Source: UBA2239 sp050177075 (GTDB taxonomy: Bacteria > Pseudomonadota > Gammaproteobacteria > Burkholderiales > UBA9220). Taken from it: a stretch of 14,929 nucleotides of DNA. Location of the stretch: positions 1-14,929 of the forward strand of contig JBFXHL010000062.1 of assembly GCA_050177075.1 (NCBI GenBank). The letters are read 5' to 3'. Both the position numbers and the translations under genes were made by a program. Below are positions 6,775 through 14,360 of the stretch, in pieces (position 1 is the stretch's first letter; the number at the start of each line of letters is the position of its first letter). The notes under the pieces are model-generated. The model did no database searches. It was not told the origin of the DNA and saw nothing but the letters and a program-made list of their open reading frames with translations.

Positions 6775-8811
6775 ATGTCTGCAGGCTTGATGTTCGCGTT
6801 GGCCAGTGCGGTAGTGGCCATTCTGTTCGGTATCGTTTCGATCAACTGGATTCTCGGCAAGCCCACCGGCAACGATCGCATGCGGGAAATCGCCGCCGCC
6901 GTGCAGGAGGGCGCCTCTGCTTATCTCAGTCGGCAGTACACTACCATCGGCTTTGTCGGCGCGGTGCTGTTCGTCGTCATTCTGGTCGCCCTGACCTGGC
7001 AGACCGCCATCGGCTTCGCCATCGGCGCGGTGCTGTCGGGCCTGACCGGCTTCATCGGCATGAACGTCTCGGTGCGCTCCAACGTCCGCACCGCAGAGGC
7101 CGCGAGCCAGGGCCTGAACGCCGCCCTCAACGTCGCCTTCAAGGGTGGCGCCATCACCGGCCTGCTGGTGGTGGGCCTGGGTCTCCTGGGCGTGGCGGGC
7201 TACTACGCCTTCCTGACCCTGGGGATGGGCGCCGACTCCACTTCCGCCACCCACTCATTGGTGGGCCTGGCCTTCGGCAGTTCCCTGATCTCCATCTTCG
7301 CCCGTCTCGGCGGCGGCATCTTCACCAAGGGCGCCGACGTGGGCGCCGACCTGGTGGGCAAGGTCGAAGCCGGCATTCCCGAGGACGACCCCCGCAACCC
7401 GGCGGTGATCGCCGACAACGTGGGCGATAACGTGGGCGACTGCGCCGGCATGGCAGCCGACCTGTTCGAGACCTACGCCGTGACCATCATCGCCACCATG
7501 GTGCTGGGCGTGCTGATGATCTCCGGTTCCCCCGAGGCGGTGATCTATCCGCTGGTGCTGGGCGGCGTCTCCATCATCGCCTCCATCATCGGCACCTTCT
7601 TCGTCAAGGCGAGGGAAGGCGGCAAGATCATGAACGCCCTCTATCGCGGCCTGATCGTGTCCGGCGTGCTGGCGGTGATCGCCTTCTACCCGGTGACCAC
7701 CATGATGCTGGGCGAGGGCGTGATGGTCGGCGACAAGCTGGTGTCGTCCATGAATCTCTATCTGGCCTCCCTGATCGGCCTGGCCCTGACCGCGGCGATG
7801 GTGTGGATCACCGAGTACTACACCGCCACCGAGTTCAGTCCCGTGCGCCACATCGCCCAAGCCTCCACCACCGGCCACGGCACCAACGTCATTGCCGGCC
7901 TGGGCGTGTCCATGAAGTCCACCGCGGCGCCGGTCCTGGCCGTGTGCCTGGCGATCTTCAGCGCCTACGCCCTGGGCGGCCTGTACGGCATCGCCATCGC
8001 CGCCACCTCCATGCTGTCCATGGCGGGCATCATCGTCGCCCTCGACGCCTACGGCCCTATTACCGACAACGCCGGCGGCATTGCCGAGATGGCCGAACTG
8101 CCGGACGCCATCCGCAACATCACCGACCCCCTGGACGCCGTGGGCAACACCACCAAGGCGGTGACCAAGGGTTACGCCATCGGCTCCGCCGGCCTGGCCG
8201 CCCTGGTGCTGTTCGCCGACTATACCCATGCCCTGTCCGGTCACGGCGCCACCGCTCTCAGCTTCGAGCTGTCGAACCACTTGGTGATCATTGGCCTCTT
8301 CATCGGCGGCATGGTGCCCTACTTGTTCGGCGCCATGGGCATGGAAGCGGTGGGACGGGCCGCCGGCTCGGTGGTGATCGAAGTTCGCCGCCAGTTCAAG
8401 GAAATCCCCGGCATCATGGAGCACACCGCCAAGCCCGACTACTCCAAGGCGGTGGACATGCTGACCAAGGCGGCCATCAAGGAAATGATCGTTCCCTCCC
8501 TGCTGCCGGTGGCCGTGCCGGTGCTGGTGGGCCTGATCCTCGGTCCGGTGGCCCTGGGCGGCGTGCTGGTGGGCACCATCATCACCGGCATCTTCGTGGC
8601 GATTTCCATGACCACCGGCGGTGGTGCCTGGGATAACGCCAAGAAATACATCGAGGAAGGCAACTATGGCGGCAAAGGTTCCGACGCCCACAAGGCGGCC
8701 GTGACCGGCGACACCGTCGGCGACCCCTACAAGGACACCGCCGGCCCCGCCGTGAACCCCTTGATCAAGATCATCAACATCGTGGCGCTGCTGATCGTGC
8801 CGCTGCTGTAA
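6775..8811 (+). CDS. hppA: Membrane-bound H+-translocating pyrophosphatase (K+-independent type)
   Basis: HppA couples PPi hydrolysis to proton pumping across the inner membrane, or makes PPi from the gradient. The 678-residue protein is strongly hydrophobic with many membrane segments. It has the substrate-site signatures DVGADLVGKVE (188-198) and DNVGDNVGD (214-222), and a C-terminal acidic cluster with GDTVGDPYKDTAGPA, all hallmarks of the family. In the GNTTKAVTKG motif, K461 and T464 occupy the positions that separate K+-independent from K+-dependent enzymes (Lys/Thr versus Ala/Gly-Ala), so it should be a K+-independent proton pump rather than a sodium pump. Start ATG 6775 follows GGGAGGAG. 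Terminators on both sides make it a likely single-gene transcript with its promoter in the 125-base gap after pfp. Confidence 0.97.
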   Translation: MSAGLMFALASAVVAILFGIVSINWILGKPTGNDRMREIAAAVQEGASAYLSRQYTTIGFVGAVLFVVILVALTWQTAIGFAIGAVLSGLTGFIGMNVSVRSNVRTAEAASQGLNAALNVAFKGGAITGLLVVGLGLLGVAGYYAFLTLGMGADSTSATHSLVGLAFGSSLISIFARLGGGIFTKGADVGADLVGKVEAGIPEDDPRNPAVIADNVGDNVGDCAGMAADLFETYAVTIIATMVLGVLMISGSPEAVIYPLVLGGVSIIASIIGTFFVKAREGGKIMNALYRGLIVSGVLAVIAFYPVTTMMLGEGVMVGDKLVSSMNLYLASLIGLALTAAMVWITEYYTATEFSPVRHIAQASTTGHGTNVIAGLGVSMKSTAAPVLAVCLAIFSAYALGGLYGIAIAATSMLSMAGIIVALDAYGPITDNAGGIAEMAELPDAIRNITDPLDAVGNTTKAVTKGYAIGSAGLAALVLFADYTHALSGHGATALSFELSNHLVIIGLFIGGMVPYLFGAMGMEAVGRAAGSVVIEVRRQFKEIPGIMEHTAKPDYSKAVDMLTKAAIKEMIVPSLLPVAVPVLVGLILGPVALGGVLVGTIITGIFVAISMTTGGGAWDNAKKYIEEGNYGGKGSDAHKAAVTGDTVGDPYKDTAGPAVNPLIKIINIVALLIVPLL

Positions 8812-8825
8812 GCGTGTTGTGATTG

Positions 8826-8856
8826 ACGGGCCGGCATTGCCGGCCCGTTTGCTTTT
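8826..8856 (+). terminator. Rho-independent terminator after hppA
   Basis: ACGGGCCGGC and GCCGGCCCGT form a perfect 10-base-pair stem around the loop ATT, followed by TTTGCTTTT. It starts 15 bases after the hppA stop. The following gene's ribosome-binding site lies just beyond it. Confidence 0.88.
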
Positions 8857-8868
8857 GGGAGAGCGAAA

Positions 8869-9387
8869 ATGGACCGAGACCAAGCGCTGGTTGCCTTTTA
8901 CCGCGGCCTTCGGCCCGACGGCCGGGGACGGATGCTGGACGACATCCTGGCCAGGGACGACGAGTGGCTGGAAGCCACCCACGACTACATCCAATGGCTG
9001 TTTCCCCTGGAGGCCCGCAGCGGCGCCAACTCCGCCGCGCCGGTGCTGGACGAGGCGCAGATCGAGACCTTTCGGCGAGACCCGGCGTTGCGGGGGAGAC
9101 TGCTGCGGGCCTTCGATCGCCTGCTGGCATTCTATGGCCTGCGGCGGGCAGGGGAGGCGGTGGTCAAGGGCCAGAACTGGAATGCGCGCAAATCCAACTG
9201 GTTTGTCCATCCCACTCACAACAATCTTCGCATCACCCGCATCCTGGCTTCTTTGCGTCTGCTGGGGCTGGAGCGCGAGAGTTCGGCCTTCCTCGATGCG
9301 CTCACGGCATTGCGGGACAGTGAGGCGGATTGCGCTGTCGGCGAGGAGGCTTACGCTTATTGGCGGCGGGCTGGCGGGGGAGGGTAG
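8869..9387 (+). CDS. OGFr conserved-domain protein (bacterial opioid growth factor receptor-like)
   Basis: This 172-residue protein carries the conserved region named after the vertebrate opioid growth factor receptor. The diagnostic segment THDYIQWLFPLEARSGANS (about residues 37-55) is followed by APVLDEAQIETFRRDPALR and a C-terminal helical part with NWFVHPTHNNLRITRILASLRLLGLE. It is soluble, mostly helical and has no signal peptide. The bacterial members have no known function, and the opioid-binding role of the vertebrate protein should not be carried over. Start ATG 8869 follows GGGAGAG. The gene lies between the hppA terminator and ppa. Since its start is only 12 bases past that terminator, it either depends on read-through or has a promoter overlapping the hppA 3' end. 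Confidence 0.8.
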   Translation: MDRDQALVAFYRGLRPDGRGRMLDDILARDDEWLEATHDYIQWLFPLEARSGANSAAPVLDEAQIETFRRDPALRGRLLRAFDRLLAFYGLRRAGEAVVKGQNWNARKSNWFVHPTHNNLRITRILASLRLLGLERESSAFLDALTALRDSEADCAVGEEAYAYWRRAGGGG

Positions 9388-9417
9388 GGCGGCGGGATTT
9401 ATTTCCGGCGGATGAGG

Positions 9418-9423
9418 TATAAT
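9418..9423 (+). promoter_or_regulatory. Candidate -10 element of a ppa promoter
   Basis: A perfect TATAAT lies 33 bases before the ppa start in an AT-richer stretch between two GC-rich genes. No good -35 is found 16-18 bases upstream (GGATTT at 17). A C6T6 tract follows at the expected start of transcription. Confidence 0.45.
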
Positions 9424-9455
9424 GCCCCCCTTTTTTCGTTTTTCAGGTGTAGGTT

Positions 9456-10004
9456 ATGGCTTTAGGCAAAGTGACAGCGGGGCGCGACGTCCCGAACGAT
9501 TTCAACGTCATCATCGAGATTCCCCAGCATGGCGAGCCGGTGAAGTACGAGGTGGACAAGGAAACCGGTGCGGTTTTCGTCGACCGCTTCATGAACACCG
9601 CCATGCACTATCCATGCAACTACGGTTATATTCCCCACACCCTGTCCGAGGACGGCGACCCCGCCGACGTCCTGGTGATTACCCCTGTTCCCCTCCTGAC
9701 CGGCGTGGTGGTGCGCTGCCGTGCCGTGGGCATGCTGAAGATGGAAGACGAATCCGGCAAGGACGCCAAGATCCTGGCGGTGCCCGTGGACAAGCTTTCC
9801 ACGCTTTACCGCGGCCTGACCTCCTTCCGCGAGCTCCCCCAGGTGGTGCTGTCCCAGATTTCCCACTTTTTCGAGCACTACAAGGATCTGGAGCCCAACA
9901 AGTGGGTCAAGGTGGAAGGTTGGGTCGGTCCCGAGGAGGCCAAGGCCGAGATCGTGGCCAGCGTCGAGCGCTATCAGGCCTTGGCGGAAAAGCCCAACTT
10001 TTGA
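9456..10004 (+). CDS. ppa: Soluble inorganic pyrophosphatase, family I
   Basis: Ppa hydrolyses PPi to two phosphates in the cytoplasm and pulls biosynthetic reactions forward. The 182-residue protein matches the hexameric bacterial family I enzyme: EVDKETGAVFVDRF (32-45), HYPCNYGYIPHTL (51-63), the metal-binding signature DGDPAD at residues 66-71, and DAKILAVP (103-110). Length is close to the usual 175-180. The ribosome-binding site is weak (AGG), but ATG 9456 gives the normal family N-terminus. A likely promoter lies just upstream. The metallophosphoesterase gene begins 13 bases after the stop. The genome segment thus encodes both a heat-wasting and an energy-conserving pyrophosphatase, which would compete for PPi unless differently regulated. 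Confidence 0.97.
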   Translation: MALGKVTAGRDVPNDFNVIIEIPQHGEPVKYEVDKETGAVFVDRFMNTAMHYPCNYGYIPHTLSEDGDPADVLVITPVPLLTGVVVRCRAVGMLKMEDESGKDAKILAVPVDKLSTLYRGLTSFRELPQVVLSQISHFFEHYKDLEPNKWVKVEGWVGPEEAKAEIVASVERYQALAEKPNF

Positions 10005-10017
10005 GCCGGGTTCTAAC

Positions 10018-10566
10018 GTGAAAGTCTGCGTCCTCTCCGACAGCCACGACAACATCGCCCTGATGGTGGCCGCCGCCAAGGCGGCGAAGGAGTGGGGCGC
10101 GGAAGCCATTCTGCACTGCGGCGACGTGGTGGCGCCGAGCGTGCTGAAAAAACTTCAGCCCCTCGGTCTGCCGATGCACGTCATCCACGGCAACAACGCC
10201 GGCGACCTCTACACCATGACCCGCCTGGCCCACGAGCCGGGGAGCCTGATCCACTTCTACGGCCAGGACGGGGAAATTCTCCTCGGCGGCCGGCGCATCT
10301 TCATCGTCCACTATCCCCACTATGCCCAGGCCATGGCCTGTACCGGCGAATGGGACCTGGTGTGCTGCGGCCACGATCACCGGGCCAAAATCGACGCCAT
10401 CCCCAATATCAAGGGCGGCTCAACCCTCCTGGTCAACCCCGGCACCGTGGCCGGCATCGGCGCGCCGCCCACCTATGTGGTGGGGGACCTCGCCACCCTT
10501 CAGTTCGAGATTCTCGCCTTGCCCGTCGCGGGCGCGTCTTCCCCGGCGCCGGCCTCTCCCCAGTAG
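10018..10566 (+). CDS. YfcE/MJ0936-type metallophosphoesterase
   Basis: This 182-residue cytoplasmic protein belongs to the calcineurin-like phosphodiesterases of the YfcE/MJ0936 group, which use two metal ions to hydrolyse phosphodiesters; the natural substrate is generally unknown. The metal ligands are in order: D8 and H10 in SDSHDN, D36 in HCGDVV, N59 in HGNN, H98 in IVHYPHY, and H119/H121 in CGHDHR. The final NPGTVAGIG is also typical. The last 15 residues are Ala/Pro/Ser-rich and look disordered. Start is GTG 10018 with only a weak GAG ribosome-binding site, 13 bases after ppa, so it is probably co-transcribed and partly coupled with ppa. No strong terminator follows; a five-pair hairpin at 10571-10586 lacks a T tract. 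Confidence 0.85.
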   Translation: MKVCVLSDSHDNIALMVAAAKAAKEWGAEAILHCGDVVAPSVLKKLQPLGLPMHVIHGNNAGDLYTMTRLAHEPGSLIHFYGQDGEILLGGRRIFIVHYPHYAQAMACTGEWDLVCCGHDHRAKIDAIPNIKGGSTLLVNPGTVAGIGAPPTYVVGDLATLQFEILALPVAGASSPAPASPQ

Positions 10567-10700
10567 TCTCCCGGCTTTATTGCCGGCATAAGAAAATTGA
10601 ATCGTGATTCGGCCGGCCGGCTGTAGAAGCGGACTGCCAATCGGAGTAACATTGCTTGGCGCTTTGGCGGGGCCATGTCTGCCTTGCGGTCTTGGGTCGG

Positions 10701-10733
10701 CGCCTTGGTTCGAAGAAATAGAATAACAAGGCG
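10701..10733. repeat. Inverted repeat in the leader region of qmoA
   Basis: CGCCTTG (10701-10707) and CAAGGCG (10727-10733) pair perfectly across a 19-base spacer. It lies in the 236-base gap before qmoA, which must hold the qmo promoter if there is one. A TAGAAT (10719-10724) sits in the spacer but lacks a good -35. Seven-base arms can arise by chance in GC-rich DNA, so an operator role is only a suggestion. Confidence 0.3.
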
Positions 10734-10802
10734 GTTGCAGGGGATGCGGCTGCCTTCGGGGTTCGATTTTTAAACGCGAGTATCCGTGATGGAGGTAATC
10801 TG

Positions 10803-12089
10803 ATGACGGAAGTTGTTGCAACCAACCAGACGATTCTGGTCGTGGGCGGCGGCATCAGCGGCATGACGGCGGCCTTGGAAGCCGCCGAATGCGGCAAGGA
10901 TGTCGTGCTGGTGGAGAAAAACCCCGTCCTGGGGGGGCGAGTTTCTCAGCTCTACCGCTATTTCCCTAAAATGTGTCATCCCGTGTGCGGCCTGGAGATC
11001 AACCAGCGCCGGACCAAGATGAACCCCCGCATCCGGGTCCTGACCATGGCCGAAGTCACCGGCATCAGCGGTCAGAAGGGCGACTACACCGCCACCGTCA
11101 AGATTTCTCCCCGCTACGTCAACGAAAACTGCACCGCCTGCGGCGAGTGCGCCAAGGCGGCGGAAACCGATATCGACGACGCCTTCAACTACAACCTGGG
11201 CAAGGTCAAGGCGGCGTTCCTGCCCCACAAGATGGCCTACCCCCAGCGTTACGTCATTGCCCCGTCCGTGGTCGGCACCCCCGAGGGCGACAAGATCAAG
11301 GCCGCCTGCAAGTACGACGCCATCGACTTCGGCATGCAGGAGGAGACCCTCCAGCTCAAGGCCGGTGCCATTGTCTGGGCCACCGGCTGGAAGCCTTACG
11401 ATGCGGCCAAGATTCAGCCCTACGGCTATGACCGCTTCAGCAACGTCATCACCAACGTGGAGTTCGAGCGTCTCGCCGACCCCCACGGCCCCACCGGCGG
11501 CAAGATTCTCCGTCCCTCCGACGGCAAGGAAGCCAAGAACGTGGCCTTCATCCAGTGCGCCGGCTCCCGGGACGAGAATCACCTGCGCCACTGCTCCCGC
11601 TTCTGCTGCACGGCTTCCCTGAAGCAGACCCAGTACGTGCGCGAGAAATTCGGCGACGAAGCAAGCTCTACCGTCTACTACATCGACATCCGCGCCATCG
11701 ATCGTTTCGAGGATTTCTACGCCAAGGTCCGCGCCGATCAGAGCGTCAAGTTCGTCAAGTCCAAGGTGGCCAAGATCGTCCAGGACGAAAAGAGCGGCGA
11801 CGTGGTACTCCACGGCGTGGATACCGAGGGCTATCACCGTTACGCCAATACCCACGACCTCGTGGTGCTGGCGGTGGGCATGGACCCCGAAGTGCAAGGT
11901 GCCCAGGTGCCGGCGGAAGTGGCGGCCGATGCCAGCGGCTTCCTGGTTCCCGGCGACGTCAACGGCGGCATTTTCGGTGCCGGTTGCGCCACCAACGCCC
12001 TGGATGTGAACCGCGCGGTGCAATCTGCCACCGCCAGCGCCCTGCGCGCCATCCAGGTCATCAACAAAGTCGCCAGCGTGGAGGGCTAA
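10803..12089 (+). CDS. qmoA: QmoA, HdrA-like flavoprotein of the quinone-interacting oxidoreductase
   Basis: QmoA is a cytoplasmic FAD protein related to heterodisulfide reductase HdrA. With QmoB it passes electrons between APS reductase and the quinone pool. The 428-residue protein has an N-terminal FAD/NAD fold (ILVVGGGISGMTAALEA, glycines 15-20, then VVLVEKNPVLGGRV), a C58/C62 pair, and C110/C113/C116 in CTACGECAKAA, where the expected fourth cysteine is alanine (A120). The HdrA-type cluster motif is C252, C264, C268 and C269 (FIQCAGSRDENHLRHCSRFCC). It lacks the ferredoxin-type Fe-S domain found in QmoB. Start ATG 10803 follows GGAGGT at seven bases. qmoB begins four bases after the stop. 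The upstream neighbours here are not aprBA, as in many sulfur oxidisers, but pyrophosphate enzymes. Confidence 0.9.
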   Translation: MTEVVATNQTILVVGGGISGMTAALEAAECGKDVVLVEKNPVLGGRVSQLYRYFPKMCHPVCGLEINQRRTKMNPRIRVLTMAEVTGISGQKGDYTATVKISPRYVNENCTACGECAKAAETDIDDAFNYNLGKVKAAFLPHKMAYPQRYVIAPSVVGTPEGDKIKAACKYDAIDFGMQEETLQLKAGAIVWATGWKPYDAAKIQPYGYDRFSNVITNVEFERLADPHGPTGGKILRPSDGKEAKNVAFIQCAGSRDENHLRHCSRFCCTASLKQTQYVREKFGDEASSTVYYIDIRAIDRFEDFYAKVRADQSVKFVKSKVAKIVQDEKSGDVVLHGVDTEGYHRYANTHDLVVLAVGMDPEVQGAQVPAEVAADASGFLVPGDVNGGIFGAGCATNALDVNRAVQSATASALRAIQVINKVASVEG

Positions 12090-12093
12090 AGGA

Positions 12094-14349
12094 ATGGCTG
12101 AACAGAAAGTCGCCGCGTACATTTGCCAGGGCTGCGGGCTGGGCGATCGCCTGGATACCGCCGATCTGGCCAAGATCGCGCAGAAGGAAGGCAAGGTCGC
12201 CTTCGCCAAGGAACACGAGTTCCTGTGCAACGCCGATGGCGTGCAACTGATCAAGAACGATATCGCCAACGAGGCCGTGACCCATGTGGTCGTCGGTGCC
12301 TGTTCCCGCCGCGCCAAGACCGAGGCCTTCACCTTCGAAGGCATCCATGTCTCCCGCGCCAACCTGCGGGAAGGCGTCATCTGGGTGCGTCCGGACAGCG
12401 ACGAGCATCGGGAAACCACCCAGGAGATGGCCGCGGACTACATCCGCATGGCCTGCGCCGAAGCCAAGAAGGTGAAAGTGCCGGAAGTGAACCCCGAGCG
12501 GGGCGGCAACAAGCGCATCCTGGTGGTGGGCGGCGGCATGTCCGGCATGACCGCGGCCCTGGAGGCCTCCAAGGCCGGCTACCAGGCGGTGCTCGTGGAG
12601 AAGTCCGGCGAGCTGGGCGGCTGGGCCGCCAAGCTGCACAAGCGCATCCCCTTCAACGAGCCCTTCAAGGACCCCCAGGAGACCGGCGTCGCCGAGATGG
12701 TGGCGGCCGTTCATGCCGACAGCAACATCAAGGTCTACACCAACGCCGTCACCAGCAAGACCAGCGGCGCTCCCGGCCGCTTCAGCGTGGAGATCAGCCA
12801 GGAGAGCGGTGCCACCACCACCGAAGAGGTGGGGGCCATCATCCAGGCCACCGGCTTCACGACTTATGACATGGCCAAGCTGCCCGAGTTGGGCGGCGGC
12901 AAGTCCCCCAACGTGGTGGACCAGGCCGGCTTGGAGGCCCTGATGAAGGCCGCCAACGGCGGCGCCATCAAGCGCCCATCCGACGGCGGCGAGGTGAAGA
13001 CCGTGGTCTTCGTGCAGTGCGCGGGCCAGCGGGACGACACCGGCACCCACCTGCCGTACTGCTCCGGCTTCTGCTGCGCCACCAGCGTCAAGCAGGCCAT
13101 GTACTTCAAGGACGCCAACCCGGACGTGGACACCGTGGTGCTCTACTCCGACCTGCGCCTACCCGGCAACAACGAGGACTTCTACCGCAATGCCCAGAAG
13201 AAGGGCGTGACCTTCTCCAAGGGCAAGGTCACCAGCGTGGAAGCCAATGGCAGTCAGTGCAAGGTGAGCTTCAAGGATCTGATCCTGGATGAGGATACCG
13301 CCATCGCCGACGCCGACCTCGTGGTGCTGGCCACCGGCCAGGTGCCCAATTCCGGCACCAACATCGAGGAGCTCCAGCAGGTGGAAGCCGAGGTGCTGTC
13401 CAGTCCTACTCCCGAACTCGAAGCCAAGCTGGCCGAGCTGAAGGTGGTGTCGGTGCTGAACCTCCAGTACCGCCAGGGTCCGGACATGCCGCAGTTGAAG
13501 CACGGCTTCACCGATTCCCACTTCATCTGCTTTCCCTACGAGACGCGCCGTACCGGCATCTACGCCGCCGGCCCGGTGCGCCGTCCCATGGACATCGCCC
13601 AGGCCATGGAAGACGCCACCGGCGCCGCGATGAAGGCGATCCAGGCGGTGGAGAACGCGGCCGTCGGCCGTGCCGCCCACCCCCGCTCCGGCGACTTGTC
13701 CTATCCCAGCTTTCGCAAGGAAGGCTGCACCCAGTGCAAGCGCTGCACGGTGGAGTGCCCCTTCGGCGCCATCAACGAGGACGAGAACCGCTACCCGCAG
13801 TTCAACGAGGAGCGTTGCCGCCGCTGCGGTACCTGTATGGGCGCCTGCCCGGTGCGCGTGATTTCCTTCGAGAACTACTCCATCGATTCCATCGGCTCCC
13901 AGATCAAGGCCGTGGACATGCCGGACGAGTTCTCCGAGAAGCCCCGCATCCTCATCCTGGCCTGCGAGAACGACGCCTATCCGGCTCTCGACATGGCAGG
14001 CATGAACCGCATCGAGTACAACCCCTTCGTGCGGATCATTCCGGTGCGCTGCCTGGGTTCCGTCAACACCATTTTCATCACCGACGCCCTGAACTCCGGC
14101 TACGACGGCGTGATGCTGATGGGCTGCAAGCACGGCGAGGACTACCAGTGCCACTTCGTCAAGGGTTCCGAACTGGCCAACTACCGCATGAGCAAGGTGG
14201 ACGATACCCTGAAGAGCATGAACATGGAAACCGAGCGCGTGGCCACCTATGAAGTGGCGATCACCGATATCGAGCGCGTGCCCAAGCTCATCAACGAGTA
14301 TGCGGCCAAGATCGAAGAGATCGGCATGAACCCGTTCAAAGGCTTCTAG
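12094..14349 (+). CDS. qmoB: QmoB, HdrA-like flavoprotein with ferredoxin and MvhD domains
   Basis: This 751-residue protein has the QmoB domain order. An HdrA-type N-terminal cysteine domain comes first (C11, C14, C45 in EFLCNADGVQLIKNDI, C70 in GACSRR). An FAD domain follows (VVGGGMSG from about 144) with the HdrA cluster motif C309, C323, C327 and C328. Two [4Fe-4S] ferredoxin motifs come next (C545/C548/C551/C555 and C575/C578/C581/C585). The C-terminal part is an MvhD-like domain (about 615-740) with C624, C653, C678 and C686, which could hold a [2Fe-2S] cluster. In the family QmoB contacts APS reductase and may support electron bifurcation. Start ATG 12094 follows AAAGGA, four bases after qmoA; the HdrC-like gene begins 11 bases downstream. 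All expected cysteines are present. Confidence 0.92.
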   Translation: MAEQKVAAYICQGCGLGDRLDTADLAKIAQKEGKVAFAKEHEFLCNADGVQLIKNDIANEAVTHVVVGACSRRAKTEAFTFEGIHVSRANLREGVIWVRPDSDEHRETTQEMAADYIRMACAEAKKVKVPEVNPERGGNKRILVVGGGMSGMTAALEASKAGYQAVLVEKSGELGGWAAKLHKRIPFNEPFKDPQETGVAEMVAAVHADSNIKVYTNAVTSKTSGAPGRFSVEISQESGATTTEEVGAIIQATGFTTYDMAKLPELGGGKSPNVVDQAGLEALMKAANGGAIKRPSDGGEVKTVVFVQCAGQRDDTGTHLPYCSGFCCATSVKQAMYFKDANPDVDTVVLYSDLRLPGNNEDFYRNAQKKGVTFSKGKVTSVEANGSQCKVSFKDLILDEDTAIADADLVVLATGQVPNSGTNIEELQQVEAEVLSSPTPELEAKLAELKVVSVLNLQYRQGPDMPQLKHGFTDSHFICFPYETRRTGIYAAGPVRRPMDIAQAMEDATGAAMKAIQAVENAAVGRAAHPRSGDLSYPSFRKEGCTQCKRCTVECPFGAINEDENRYPQFNEERCRRCGTCMGACPVRVISFENYSIDSIGSQIKAVDMPDEFSEKPRILILACENDAYPALDMAGMNRIEYNPFVRIIPVRCLGSVNTIFITDALNSGYDGVMLMGCKHGEDYQCHFVKGSELANYRMSKVDDTLKSMNMETERVATYEVAITDIERVPKLINEYAAKIEEIGMNPFKGF

Positions 14350-14360
14350 GAGTGGCGAAC

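Noticed and set aside
7255..9219. Long minus-strand open frame opposite hppA and the OGFr-domain gene
   Set aside because: The composition is the same His/Gly/Asp-rich shadow type, and the opposite strand holds unmistakable HppA signatures.
10571..10586. CCGGC/GCCGG hairpin after the phosphoesterase gene as a terminator
   Set aside because: The stem is only five base pairs and no T tract follows on either strand.
10611..10621. GGCCGGCCGGC palindrome before qmoA as an operator
   Set aside because: Simple GC-only self-complementary runs are common by chance in DNA this GC-rich, and no second copy or spacing pattern supports it.
10770..12419. Long minus-strand open frame opposite qmoA/qmoB
   Set aside because: Shadow of the + strand codon pattern; no recognisable domain or ribosome-binding site.
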